A stretch of 33,396 nucleotides of DNA from Pedobacter miscanthi. GTDB taxonomy: Bacteria > Bacteroidota > Bacteroidia > Sphingobacteriales > Sphingobacteriaceae. Where the stretch lies: positions 1 to 33,396 of the forward strand of contig NZ_QNQU01000039.1 in assembly GCF_003315595.1 (NCBI RefSeq), written 5' to 3'. How positions within the stretch are numbered: position 1 is the stretch's first letter; each line of letters opens with the position of its first letter. This document shows positions 22,230-29,439 of this stretch, piece by piece. The position numbers and the translations under genes are program-made. The notes beneath the pieces were generated by a model, which did no database searches, was not told where the DNA came from, and saw nothing but the letters and a program-made list of their open reading frames with translations.

Positions 22230-22815
22230 TCAATTACAGGAGTTGTGGCAAAATCACGAGGTAGACGTTAAGGTTTCTGCCGACGAAATGCTACAACAGG
22301 CGAAGAAAGAAGTAAACAGCATCAAGCTAAAATCGGCTTTGAACATTTTGGGAATGCTGGCCTCCTTTATTGCCATTGCGGCATTATGGATATTTTTCCA
22401 TTTCGAATCGTGGACTACACACGTGGGCATCAGTATCACCATTATTGCCATTGGGGTATATACGCTGATCCTTTACCGTGATTACAGGCTCATTTCGAAA
22501 ACCGATTTCACCGCACATCCGCACGAATACTTAAATAATTTAAAAACCTATCAGTTAAACCGTTACAAGTTATACAATTCTTTGTATTGGTTTTATGTGA
22601 TTGCACTTTCACTGGGTATTATATTTTATTTTGTCGAAATCCTTTCTCACTTTAACACCGTTCAGAAAGTTTTAGCCGTGGGTTTAACTGCATTATGGAT
22701 GTTATTCTGTTCAACCATTTTACGGAAAGCGGTAATGAGCAGGGAAAAAGAAAGAATCTCTTTACTGATTGAGAAATTTGAACGCATCAGCGGACAGATT
22801 TCCACTCCTGAATAA
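22216..22815 (+). CDS. Four-helix membrane protein, possible anti-sigma factor
   Basis: A 199-residue protein with a short cytoplasmic N-terminus (about 1-38, containing VKVSADEMLQQAKKEV) and four membrane helices: LNILGMLASFIAIAALWIFF (42-61), VGISITIIAIGVYTLIL (about 70-86), LYWFYVIALSLGIIFYFV (about 120-137) and VLAVGLTALWMLFCSTIL (about 150-167). The C-terminus is cytoplasmic and charged. It has no zinc-binding HxxxCxxC motif, so it is not a ZAS-type anti-sigma. The 14-base overlap with the sigma gene makes an anti-sigma or sensor role likely, by position only. It could also be a sigma-dependent membrane protein without regulatory function. Confidence 0.6.
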   Translation: MQAFDQLQELWQNHEVDVKVSADEMLQQAKKEVNSIKLKSALNILGMLASFIAIAALWIFFHFESWTTHVGISITIIAIGVYTLILYRDYRLISKTDFTAHPHEYLNNLKTYQLNRYKLYNSLYWFYVIALSLGIIFYFVEILSHFNTVQKVLAVGLTALWMLFCSTILRKAVMSREKERISLLIEKFERISGQISTPE

Positions 22816-22851
22816 TTTTAGGCACGGTTTTTTCGTTGTAAAATTCAACAC

Positions 22852-23418
22852 ATGAAAAGACTGCTTATACCTTTATTATTTTTGCTGGCACTGCCCTGCA
22901 CTTTTGCTTTTAGACAAGACCTTAGCCAGCCGGTACAGCTGGATTGGGAAACACATTTTAAAGGCAAAGCGGATATGCGTTCGCCATTTTTTGCTTTAAC
23001 CGCCATGACGTGGAAATATAGCTACGAAAGTACGGTATACCGAAACCGTGTGGCCATTAAGCTTAAAAATGAAGTTACCATTGATAAAACAAGGTCGTGG
23101 GTAAAATGGGACAAAATTAAAAATCCTGAAATAAGGGCCAGTTTGCTGCACCATGAGCAGGGACATGCCAACATTCAATATGTTTTGCTTTTAGAAGCTG
23201 AGCGGGTATTAAAAAACAGGAATTATGCTGTAAGCAATTACAAAGCACAGATTTCGGAGCTTGCCAACCAGATCAGCAGTTTTTTTGATACGATGCAACG
23301 CAATTATGACGATGAAACCGAACACGGCAGCAACCATAAAATGCAGACACGCTGGGATGAAATTATCCAGGACAAGATAGACGAATCAAGAGCTGCAATG
23401 GCCGAATTACAGAAATAA
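22852..23418 (+). CDS. DUF922 secreted zinc-protease-like protein
   Basis: A 188-residue exported protein with signal peptide MKRLLIPLLFLLALPCTFAF. It belongs to DUF922, predicted secreted zinc-dependent proteases. The zinc motif HEQGH is at 101-105, in the typical context RASLLHHEQGHANI, and the downstream block YDDETEHGSNHKMQTRWDE provides the expected second cluster. Metal ligands therefore look complete. It is 36 bases after the membrane protein on the same strand and may be in the sigma operon, making it a candidate target of that sigma factor. Its last 12 bases overlap the end of the convergent diacylglycerol kinase gene. Confidence 0.82.
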   Translation: MKRLLIPLLFLLALPCTFAFRQDLSQPVQLDWETHFKGKADMRSPFFALTAMTWKYSYESTVYRNRVAIKLKNEVTIDKTRSWVKWDKIKNPEIRASLLHHEQGHANIQYVLLLEAERVLKNRNYAVSNYKAQISELANQISSFFDTMQRNYDDETEHGSNHKMQTRWDEIIQDKIDESRAAMAELQK

Positions 23419-23778
23419 TTTCGGGATAAATACAATGGCTCCAACGGCTACTGCTAAAAAAGCAGCAACCAGAACCGCAGCTGCAGCCAGGTCTTTTACT
23501 ACTTTAATTTTTGGATGATACTCAGGAGAAACCACATCGGCAAGTTTTTCGATAGCTGAATTCAGGATTTCGGCCACAAAAACTGCTGAGATTACAGATA
23601 AAATCGCAATCCACTCGTAATCCGATATGTTGAGGTAAAAAGATAAACCTATAGCAATTATAGCCGCAACCAAATGAACCCTCCCGTTATGATCGCTTAT
23701 AAAAAAGAGTTTTAAACCATTAAATGCGTATTTAAAGCTCCTAATGCGATCGATAATTGAAAATTTCTGGTTGTTCAT
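23407..23778 (-). CDS. dgkA: Diacylglycerol / undecaprenol kinase family protein
   Basis: A 123-residue integral membrane lipid kinase that phosphorylates diacylglycerol or undecaprenol with ATP. Three hydrophobic segments are seen (about 34-50, 55-72, 97-115). The catalytic signature AEILNSAIEKLADVVSPE (69-86) holds Glu70, Asn73, Glu77 and Asp81, and KVVKDLAAAAV follows. The Gram-positive-like shortness and the DVVSPEYHPK context resemble undecaprenol kinases; the lipid substrate cannot be settled from sequence. The 3' end overlaps the DUF922 gene by 12 bases in convergent orientation. Confidence 0.85.
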   Translation of the reverse strand: MNNQKFSIIDRIRSFKYAFNGLKLFFISDHNGRVHLVAAIIAIGLSFYLNISDYEWIAILSVISAVFVAEILNSAIEKLADVVSPEYHPKIKVVKDLAAAAVLVAAFLAVAVGAIVFIPKLFL

Positions 23779-23798
23779 TGTTTTAGTTAAACTATAAA

Positions 23799-23927
23799 GA
23801 TCCTTCGACTACGCTCAGGATGACAACTCTAATAAAAAAGCGTCATCTCGACTGAAACGCAGTGAAATGGAGAAATCTATCTCGAGACAGATCTCTCGAC
23901 AACTTTGCACTCCGCTCGAGATGACGA
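23799..23927. repeat. REP-like CTCGA element pair
   Basis: Positions 23799-23825 hold TCCTTCGACTACGCTCAGGA, and 23841-23927 hold a longer element that starts CGTCATCTCGACTGAAACG and ends CTCCGCTCGAGATGACG, its ends inverted to each other. Same family as 16758 and 19290. Confidence 0.7.
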
Positions 23928-23941
23928 TTTCGAGGGAATGC

Positions 23942-24541
23942 CTACTTCACTTCAGCCGCAGAAAAACTGTTGCCACTTAATCTGTATTTAAGCGTTTTGT
24001 TAATCGTTTTAGTACTATCCGCCGAGTCTTTTATAGGGAAAGAGCGGAAAAGATCGCCGTTTTTGATAAAAAATTTGTCGTTGCCGGTATAACCTTTTTT
24101 CTGGTTTGCGCTTAAAGATGGAAAACCGATTTTATTAAAATCTCCGCCAGCGTATTCGAAAACATTAAGGTCTGATACATTTTTTTTGCTCAGTAGCTGG
24201 ATATATAGCTCCGGATTACCATCGTTATCAAGATCCATGTTCCAGGCATCGGTAATAATGCCTTTTCGGTCTACCGCCGCTGACCGGTAATTATTGCGGA
24301 GAGAGTCAGACATTAAAATCTGGTATCCACCAATCGAATCTACTCCTTTTCCCCAGCTTACAATTTCAAAATTAAATCCCGGTTTGATTTCTATATCCTT
24401 ATAAAAACGGAAAGGGTTCTTTTCTACTTTGGTGGTTTCTACTACCGGAGTTTCTTTAGGCTTTTCTTCGGTGCATGCGAAACAAAACAGCACCCCTGTA
24501 ATTAACAAAAGGTGCTGCAATGTATATTTCTGTAGTTTCAT
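23942..24541 (-). CDS. Putative lipoprotein of unknown function
   Basis: A 200-residue protein with a lipoprotein signal: KYTLQHLLLITGVLFCFAC, the cysteine being the predicted lipidated residue. I place the start at 24541, which gives MKLQKYTLQH and a normal signal length; in-frame alternatives at 24556 (ATG) and 24571 (TTG) only add a few polar residues. The mature part begins with a Thr/Glu/Lys linker, then a beta-rich domain with NMDLDNDGNPELYIQLLSK (a DxDxDG-type calcium-binding look, about residue 102) similar to FG-GAP or VCBS-type loops. No family is certain. It is a single gene beside the hexosaminidase, on the same strand and 63 bases downstream of it. Confidence 0.6.
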   Translation of the reverse strand: MKLQKYTLQHLLLITGVLFCFACTEEKPKETPVVETTKVEKNPFRFYKDIEIKPGFNFEIVSWGKGVDSIGGYQILMSDSLRNNYRSAAVDRKGIITDAWNMDLDNDGNPELYIQLLSKKNVSDLNVFEYAGGDFNKIGFPSLSANQKKGYTGNDKFFIKNGDLFRSFPIKDSADSTKTINKTLKYRLSGNSFSAAEVK

Positions 24542-24604
24542 TCTATTTGGGTTCATTTTGGTTGCCCCCAAATTAATTATTTTAGTGTATCAAAGCAATA
24601 GTTT

Positions 24605-26515
24605 TTATTTCTTTGCTTCGGTTTTAACTTCCGGTGCGCCATTGTTTAAAACGGTTTCGGTAACTACACTTCTTCTGCCACTTGGTGCAATTACAATGGT
24701 TTTTAATACCCTTTTTTCTCCTTGTGGAACAGTGATTTTTATCGGTGCGCTATATAAAAACGCATTTTCTGACGGACGTGCCAGATCGATAGTATAATAA
24801 ATTTTTGCTCCGGTAACAGGTGCTTTTAAATCGATGGTAAAATCGCCACCGGTTAAAGGTTTATCACTTTGTCCGATTGGCGTAGGCACCCAGAAATTAA
24901 TCCCCGCTTTATCCAAACGCGCCAAATGGTTCGGTAAGCGCTGCTCCGAAAAGTTCTTTAAATCTTTACGTTCAACCGGCGACCATGCAATTTCGGCCAG
25001 TGCCAATAAACGCGGAAAAGCGTGGTTTTCGGCCTTAGCAGTGGTTTTAATATACTCCGTCCACATGTTTGCCTGTACACCTTTAATATATTTACGTTCA
25101 TCGGCAGTCAATACTTTCGGAATCGGATCGTAAGCGTATATTTTTTGATATGGCGCAAAACCACCAATGGTTACCGGCTCATCTGGAGAGTTCGATTGTT
25201 TATGGTCGATATATAAGCCCATCGATCCCGGTGTCATAATTACATCGTGTTTTTGTTGTGCAGCAGCAATACCGCCATCTTCCCCCCTCCAGCTCATTAC
25301 CGTTGCATTTGGTGCCAAACCGCCTTCCAAAATCTCATCCCAACCGATGATAGAGCGTCCTTTACCATTTACATGTTTTTCAATAGTCTGAATAAAATAA
25401 CTCTGCAATTCATGTTCATCCTTCAAACCTTTTTCTTTCATCAGGTTCTGGCAAAAAGTAGATTCTTTCCAATAGGTTTTTGGTGCTTCATCACCACCGA
25501 TGTGAATGTATTTTGATGGGAAAATGGCAATTACCTCATCAAGAATATTATTCAGCATGGTAAAAGTATTTTCTGATGGCACGAAGATATCATCAAAAAC
25601 ACCCCAGGTTTGTTGTACTTGTTTGCCTTTTCTACTGCCGGCCCATGGCGTTTTATCACTTACAAAAGTATCGCGATCTGGGAAACAGCTTAATTCAGGA
25701 TATGCAGCAATAGCAGCAGAAGCATGGCCCGGTAATTCGATTTCGGGAATTACGGTAATGTATTTCTCTGCAGCATATCTTACAACTTCTTTGGCTTCAT
25801 CCTGAGTGTAAAATCCTTTTACCGGTGTAAGGTAGTTTCCGTTTCCAGGATAGTTACCAATAATACTGCCGTTACGTGACGAACCTATCTCAGTAAGTTT
25901 AGGATATTTTTTAATCTCTATTCTCCATCCCTGATCGTCGGTTAAGTGCCAGTGGAAGGTATTGATTTTATAATAGGCCAGCTGATCGATATATTTTTTG
26001 ATAAAAGATACCGGGAAGAAGTGTCGGCAAACATCCAGCATCGTTCCGCGGTAGCTAAAACGCGGGTAATCGTTAATATTAACTGCAGGGATGGTAATTT
26101 TATCGGCAACTTTATCCGGCATCATCTGCATGGCCGATTGTACTGCATAAAAAAGCCCTGCTCCTTTTCCTGTTAAAACTACCTGTGTAGGCGTAACTTT
26201 AATGGTATAACCTTCGGCAGGTAATTTATCTGCTCCAACAGATGTTAATACAATTGCTTTTTGGTTAGGTTGTGGCGTTTTGGTTTCCCTTAAGGCAAAA
26301 CCAGCCTTGGTTACGATAAAAGCGTTCAATAAATCAGTCATTTTTGCGCCGTCGATGCTCTGATTTACCAAAACCGTTGTTTTATCCAAAATGAAATTTC
26401 CGTTTGCCCTTGTAATGGCTACCGGTGCAGGTATGATCCCAAGATTGGGATCGCTCTGCGCAAATGCACTTGTACTGATTAATACTCCAATAAAAATCGA
26501 TAATGCTTTGTTCAT
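24605..26515 (-). CDS. Beta-N-acetylhexosaminidase (GH20)
   Basis: A 636-residue exported glycoside hydrolase family 20 enzyme. The start is placed at 26515, giving signal peptide MNKALSIFIGVLISTSAFAQ; the open frame extends 34 codons upstream, but those residues are not signal-like and would contain the promoter box. Domain order: N-terminal GH20b-like domain (about 25-148), catalytic barrel (about 149-510), and a C-terminal beta domain (about 560-636). Catalytic pair Asp342-Glu343 lies in HIGGDEAPKTYW. Substrate-binding blocks FHWHLTDDQGWRIE (187-200), PEIELPGHASAA and the WGVFDD region are present. It would release terminal GlcNAc or GalNAc from chitin oligomers, peptidoglycan or glycans in the periplasm. 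No other sugar-utilisation gene is adjacent. Confidence 0.92.
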   Translation of the reverse strand: MNKALSIFIGVLISTSAFAQSDPNLGIIPAPVAITRANGNFILDKTTVLVNQSIDGAKMTDLLNAFIVTKAGFALRETKTPQPNQKAIVLTSVGADKLPAEGYTIKVTPTQVVLTGKGAGLFYAVQSAMQMMPDKVADKITIPAVNINDYPRFSYRGTMLDVCRHFFPVSFIKKYIDQLAYYKINTFHWHLTDDQGWRIEIKKYPKLTEIGSSRNGSIIGNYPGNGNYLTPVKGFYTQDEAKEVVRYAAEKYITVIPEIELPGHASAAIAAYPELSCFPDRDTFVSDKTPWAGSRKGKQVQQTWGVFDDIFVPSENTFTMLNNILDEVIAIFPSKYIHIGGDEAPKTYWKESTFCQNLMKEKGLKDEHELQSYFIQTIEKHVNGKGRSIIGWDEILEGGLAPNATVMSWRGEDGGIAAAQQKHDVIMTPGSMGLYIDHKQSNSPDEPVTIGGFAPYQKIYAYDPIPKVLTADERKYIKGVQANMWTEYIKTTAKAENHAFPRLLALAEIAWSPVERKDLKNFSEQRLPNHLARLDKAGINFWVPTPIGQSDKPLTGGDFTIDLKAPVTGAKIYYTIDLARPSENAFLYSAPIKITVPQGEKRVLKTIVIAPSGRRSVVTETVLNNGAPEVKTEAKK

Positions 26516-26558
26516 GTTTAATTTTTGGTTTAAAATAGGATATATCTGATTAATTGAT

Positions 26559-26588
26559 CCAAGATAGAGATTATGGGCAGATTCCAAA
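26559..26588 (-). promoter_or_regulatory. Possible promoter of the GH20 gene
   Basis: TTTG (26585-26588) and TATCTTGG (26559-26566) on the minus strand are 18 bases apart. The -7 box has one mismatch. It lies 43 bases before the start at 26515 and inside the longer open frame, supporting the shorter gene. Confidence 0.4.
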
Positions 26589-26639
26589 TCCCACATTCTT
26601 GTTACAATCGAGATCAACCGTTTGACTGCATAGTGTAAT

Positions 26640-27150
26640 GCAGATAAATCAGCTGATTCTTTTTCCGTTAACTTTTTGAGGTTATTTTAACCACAGATAA
26701 TAAGGATGAACACAGATGATTTTTTTGGAAAATCAGGTGCAGTAGCATTTGGTTAATACAGTCCCGCTCCCGCTTCTGCCCCGATGTAAAATCTGGGGCA
26801 TCCCGCTTCGATCGGGTTTATTAAACAGGGGCTTGCCATTACTGCGCCGATACGAAACGTTCCTACGGAACGAAAAAAAAGATGAAAACACTTTTTACCC
26901 ACGAATCGTCCTGATGGGACGATAAGAGCATATTACAGCATCGCGAATCTTATAAGAAAATGTTAGCCATCATTTATTAATGCACATTTACCTCCCTACA
27001 AACACGACTTTTTTGTATACCATCCACGGAATCATCCATCTGGATTGATCAATGCGCATAACATCTTATACCGTTCCGTAGGAACGCCTCCTCGGTAGCC
27101 AATTATATAATTGGCGTTTATCGTTCCGTAGGAACATTTGATGGTATTTT
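26640..27150. other. Gene-free spacer with palindromes
   Basis: No gene is seen. Perfect palindromes include CGTTCC/GGAACG at 26858-26872 and 27072-27086, a third, CGTTCC/GGAAC, at 27122-27135, ATCGTCC/GGACGAT at 26905-26923, and GCCAATTAT/ATAATTGGC at 27098-27115. Positions 26683-26720 contain TTAACCACAGATAATAAGG, another dispersed word. Confidence 0.7.
26715..26822 (-). repeat. Diverged fragment of the tandem unit with mosaic element copy 3
   Basis: GGAAAATCAGGTGCAGTAGC and the following TTTGG match the right half of the 400-bp array unit (about 27400-27440). The mosaic element at 26761-26822 has the usual flanks in reverse orientation (GTCCCGC ... CGATCGGGTTTA) but a different core hairpin, TGCCCC/GGGGCA. 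Confidence 0.65.
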
Positions 27151-28190
27151 GGCATTATGCTATTAAACATTAATAGTAGCAGAAACCCGGGTATTTAAAC
27201 CTGATTGAAATGAAAAGCCCGCAAGCGAGGCACGAGTGCGGACTTGTAATGGAAAGCAGGACAAACAATAAAAAGAACCACTGTAATTGCTTTCCAAAAA
27301 AGAGGGAAATTTCTGCAAATAAGATCTGTATTGATAGATCTCTCTCCCGAACATTCGGGACTGCGCTACAGTCGAGATGACGATTTTTTAGGATAGCTAT
27401 TTTTTTGGAAATCAGGTACAGCAGCATTTGGGTTACGATAGTCCCGCTTTCCGTTTTATTCCGATGAAGGATCGGAATGTTCACTTCAATCGGGTTTAGG
27501 TGGCACAGCCAGTTGAAATATTTGGGGTTGCAGGGTGCAAAATAAAACTAGGCATTATGCTATTAAATCCTTAATAGTAGCAGAAACCCGGGTATTTAAA
27601 CCTGATTGAAATGAAAAGCCCGCAAGCGAGGCACGAGTGCGGACTTGTAATGAAAAGCAAGACAAACAATAAAAAGAACCACTGTAATTGCTTTTCAAAA
27701 AAGAGAGAAAGTTTTGCAAATAAGATCCGTATGACAGATCTCTCTCCCGAACATTCGGGACTGCGCTACAGTCGAGATGATGATTTTTTAGGTAAGCTAT
27801 TTTTTTTGGAAATCAGGTACAGCAGCATTTGGGTTACGATAGTCCCGCTTTCCGTTTTATTCCGATGAAGGATCGGAATGTTCACTTCAATCGGGTTTAG
27901 GTGGCACAGCCAGTTGAAATATTTGGGGTTGCAGGGTGCAAAATAAAACTAGGCATTATGCTATTAAATCCTTAATAGTAGCAGAAACCCGGGTATTTAA
28001 ACCTGATTGAAATGAAAAGCCCGCAAGCGAGGCACGAGTGCGGACTTGTAATGGAAAGCAGGACAAACAATAAAAAGAACCACTGTAATTGCTTTCCAAA
28101 AAAGAGAGAAAACAGGAAGTTTTGTAAAATAAGATCTGTCTTGGTAGATCTCTCGACTGCGTTGCACTCCGCTCGAGATGACGATTTTAT
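27151..28190. repeat. 400-bp tandem repeat array (2.6 copies)
   Basis: Units start with GGCATTATGCTATTAAA at 27151, 27551 and 27952, so full units are 400 and 401 bp; the third copy stops after about 239 bp. Each full unit contains one mosaic element forward (27195-27262, 27596-27663; also 27997-28064 in copy 3), a REP-like segment in the middle, and one mosaic element reversed (27441-27498, 27842-27899). The units are nearly identical by eye. Open frames through the array (for example those reading KSPQARHECGLV) repeat with the unit and have no starts, leaders or protein-like composition, so I call no gene. The array ends 2 bases before the trxB terminator. Confidence 0.9.
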
Positions 28191-28192
28191 AC

Positions 28193-28221
28193 AAAAAAAG
28201 AGAAACCGTTGCTGATTTCTC
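28193..28221 (-). terminator. Intrinsic terminator of trxB
   Basis: On the minus strand the stem GAGAAATC / GGTTTCTC (8 pairs, one U-G, six-base loop) is followed by seven T residues. It lies 25 bases after the trxB stop codon, directly against the end of the tandem array. Confidence 0.75.
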
Positions 28222-28246
28222 CCTTTCAAAATATTTTAAAATTATT

Positions 28247-29203
28247 TTATGCTTCTACCGGATGTTCTTTAGCAGCCAGATACCTTTCGGCATCGAGCGC
28301 GGCCATACAACCAGAACCCGCAGCAGTTACGGCCTGACGGTAGTACATATCCTGTACATCGCCACAGGCAAAAACACCTTCGATATTGGTTAAGGTAGAA
28401 CCTGGTTTGGTAGCTAAATAACCGGTTTCGTCCATATCCAACTGACCTTTGAAAATATCAGTATTTGGTTTATGACCAATGGCTACAAAGAAACCCTCAA
28501 CAGCGATATCAGACTCCACACCGGTTTTATTGTTTAAAACCTTCACAGCAGTTACGTTTTTACCGTTACCTAAAATTTCCTGGGTTTCGGTGTTGTAATG
28601 CACCACAATATTCGGGGTAGCCAATACACGGCTCACCATTGCTTTAGATGCCCTGAACTCATCCCTGCGCACCAATAAATGAACGGTTTTACAAAGCTTT
28701 GCTAAATAAGTTGCTTCTTCGGCAGCGGTATCGCCAGCACCTACAATCGCAACATCCTGTCCTTTAAAGAAGAAACCATCGCAAACGGCACATGCCGAAA
28801 CACCAAAACCATTATATTGTTGTTCGCTTGGTAAACCTAACCATTTTGCGGTTGCACCTGTAGCAATAATTACCGTATCGGCAGTAATGGTTTTAATTTC
28901 ATCAACCACTACTTTGTGCGGAGTTGAAGAAAAATCGACCGAACTTACATAACCAAAACGGATGTCGGTACCAAAACGCTCTGCCTGTTTGCGGAAATCT
29001 TCCATCATTTCTGGTCCCATAATACCTTGTGGGTAACCTGGAAAATTCTCTACATCGGTAGTTTGCGTAAGCTGTCCGCCAGCCTGCATACCAGTATACA
29101 TAATTGGTTTTAAATCAGCCCTTGCCGCATAAATTGCAGCGGTATAACCTGCCGGACCAGAACCTATAATTAAACACTGAACGTGCTCGTTTTCTTGTGA
29201 CAT
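28247..29203 (-). CDS. trxB: Thioredoxin-disulfide reductase
   Basis: A 318-residue FAD-containing, NADPH-dependent reductase that keeps thioredoxin reduced in the cytoplasm. FAD-binding GSGPAG (14-19), redox-active CAVC (Cys138, Cys141) in SACAVCDGFFF, NADPH-binding GAGDTAAEEA (about 155-164), and the C-terminal FAD-contact block FACGDVQDMYYRQAVTAAG are all present. Length is typical. It is a single-gene unit: a good promoter at 29238-29268 and a terminator at 28193-28221. Confidence 0.95.
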   Translation of the reverse strand: MSQENEHVQCLIIGSGPAGYTAAIYAARADLKPIMYTGMQAGGQLTQTTDVENFPGYPQGIMGPEMMEDFRKQAERFGTDIRFGYVSSVDFSSTPHKVVVDEIKTITADTVIIATGATAKWLGLPSEQQYNGFGVSACAVCDGFFFKGQDVAIVGAGDTAAEEATYLAKLCKTVHLLVRRDEFRASKAMVSRVLATPNIVVHYNTETQEILGNGKNVTAVKVLNNKTGVESDIAVEGFFVAIGHKPNTDIFKGQLDMDETGYLATKPGSTLTNIEGVFACGDVQDMYYRQAVTAAGSGCMAALDAERYLAAKEHPVEA

Positions 29204-29237
29204 TATATTGTGTGTTTGAAATTCATTAATCGTAGTG

Positions 29238-29268
29238 CAAATTTAATGCTTTAAACAATTGTTAACAA
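29238..29268 (-). promoter_or_regulatory. trxB promoter
   Basis: TTG (29266-29268) and TAAATTTG (29238-29245) on the minus strand are separated by 20 bases. The -7 box matches TAnnTTTG perfectly. The start codon is 34 bases downstream. Confidence 0.65.
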
Positions 29269-29439
29269 GCGTACATTGTCAACATAGTTTACTTATTAAC
29301 AAGCAGGGGGCAGAGCGCATGGCGCTAAGCGGATAGCGTTTGGCACCATGCATTAAACTAAGCTGCATTCAGGTGGCTTAGGTGGTGAAAAAACAAAAGG
29401 AATTGTCAGATGGTAACATTTGACAGCACACTAACAACA

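Noticed and set aside
26516..26617. Longer N-terminus for the hexosaminidase
   Set aside because: The internal ATG starts a clean signal peptide and a promoter-like pair lies in the extension.
27151..28190. Tandem array as a CRISPR
   Set aside because: Units are 400 bp and internal spacers are constant; there are no short direct repeats with unique spacers and no cas genes.
27163..28229. Several small frames (reading for example KSPQARHECGLV or LNTRVSATINV)
   Set aside because: They repeat with the 400-bp array and change with it; composition and starts are not gene-like.
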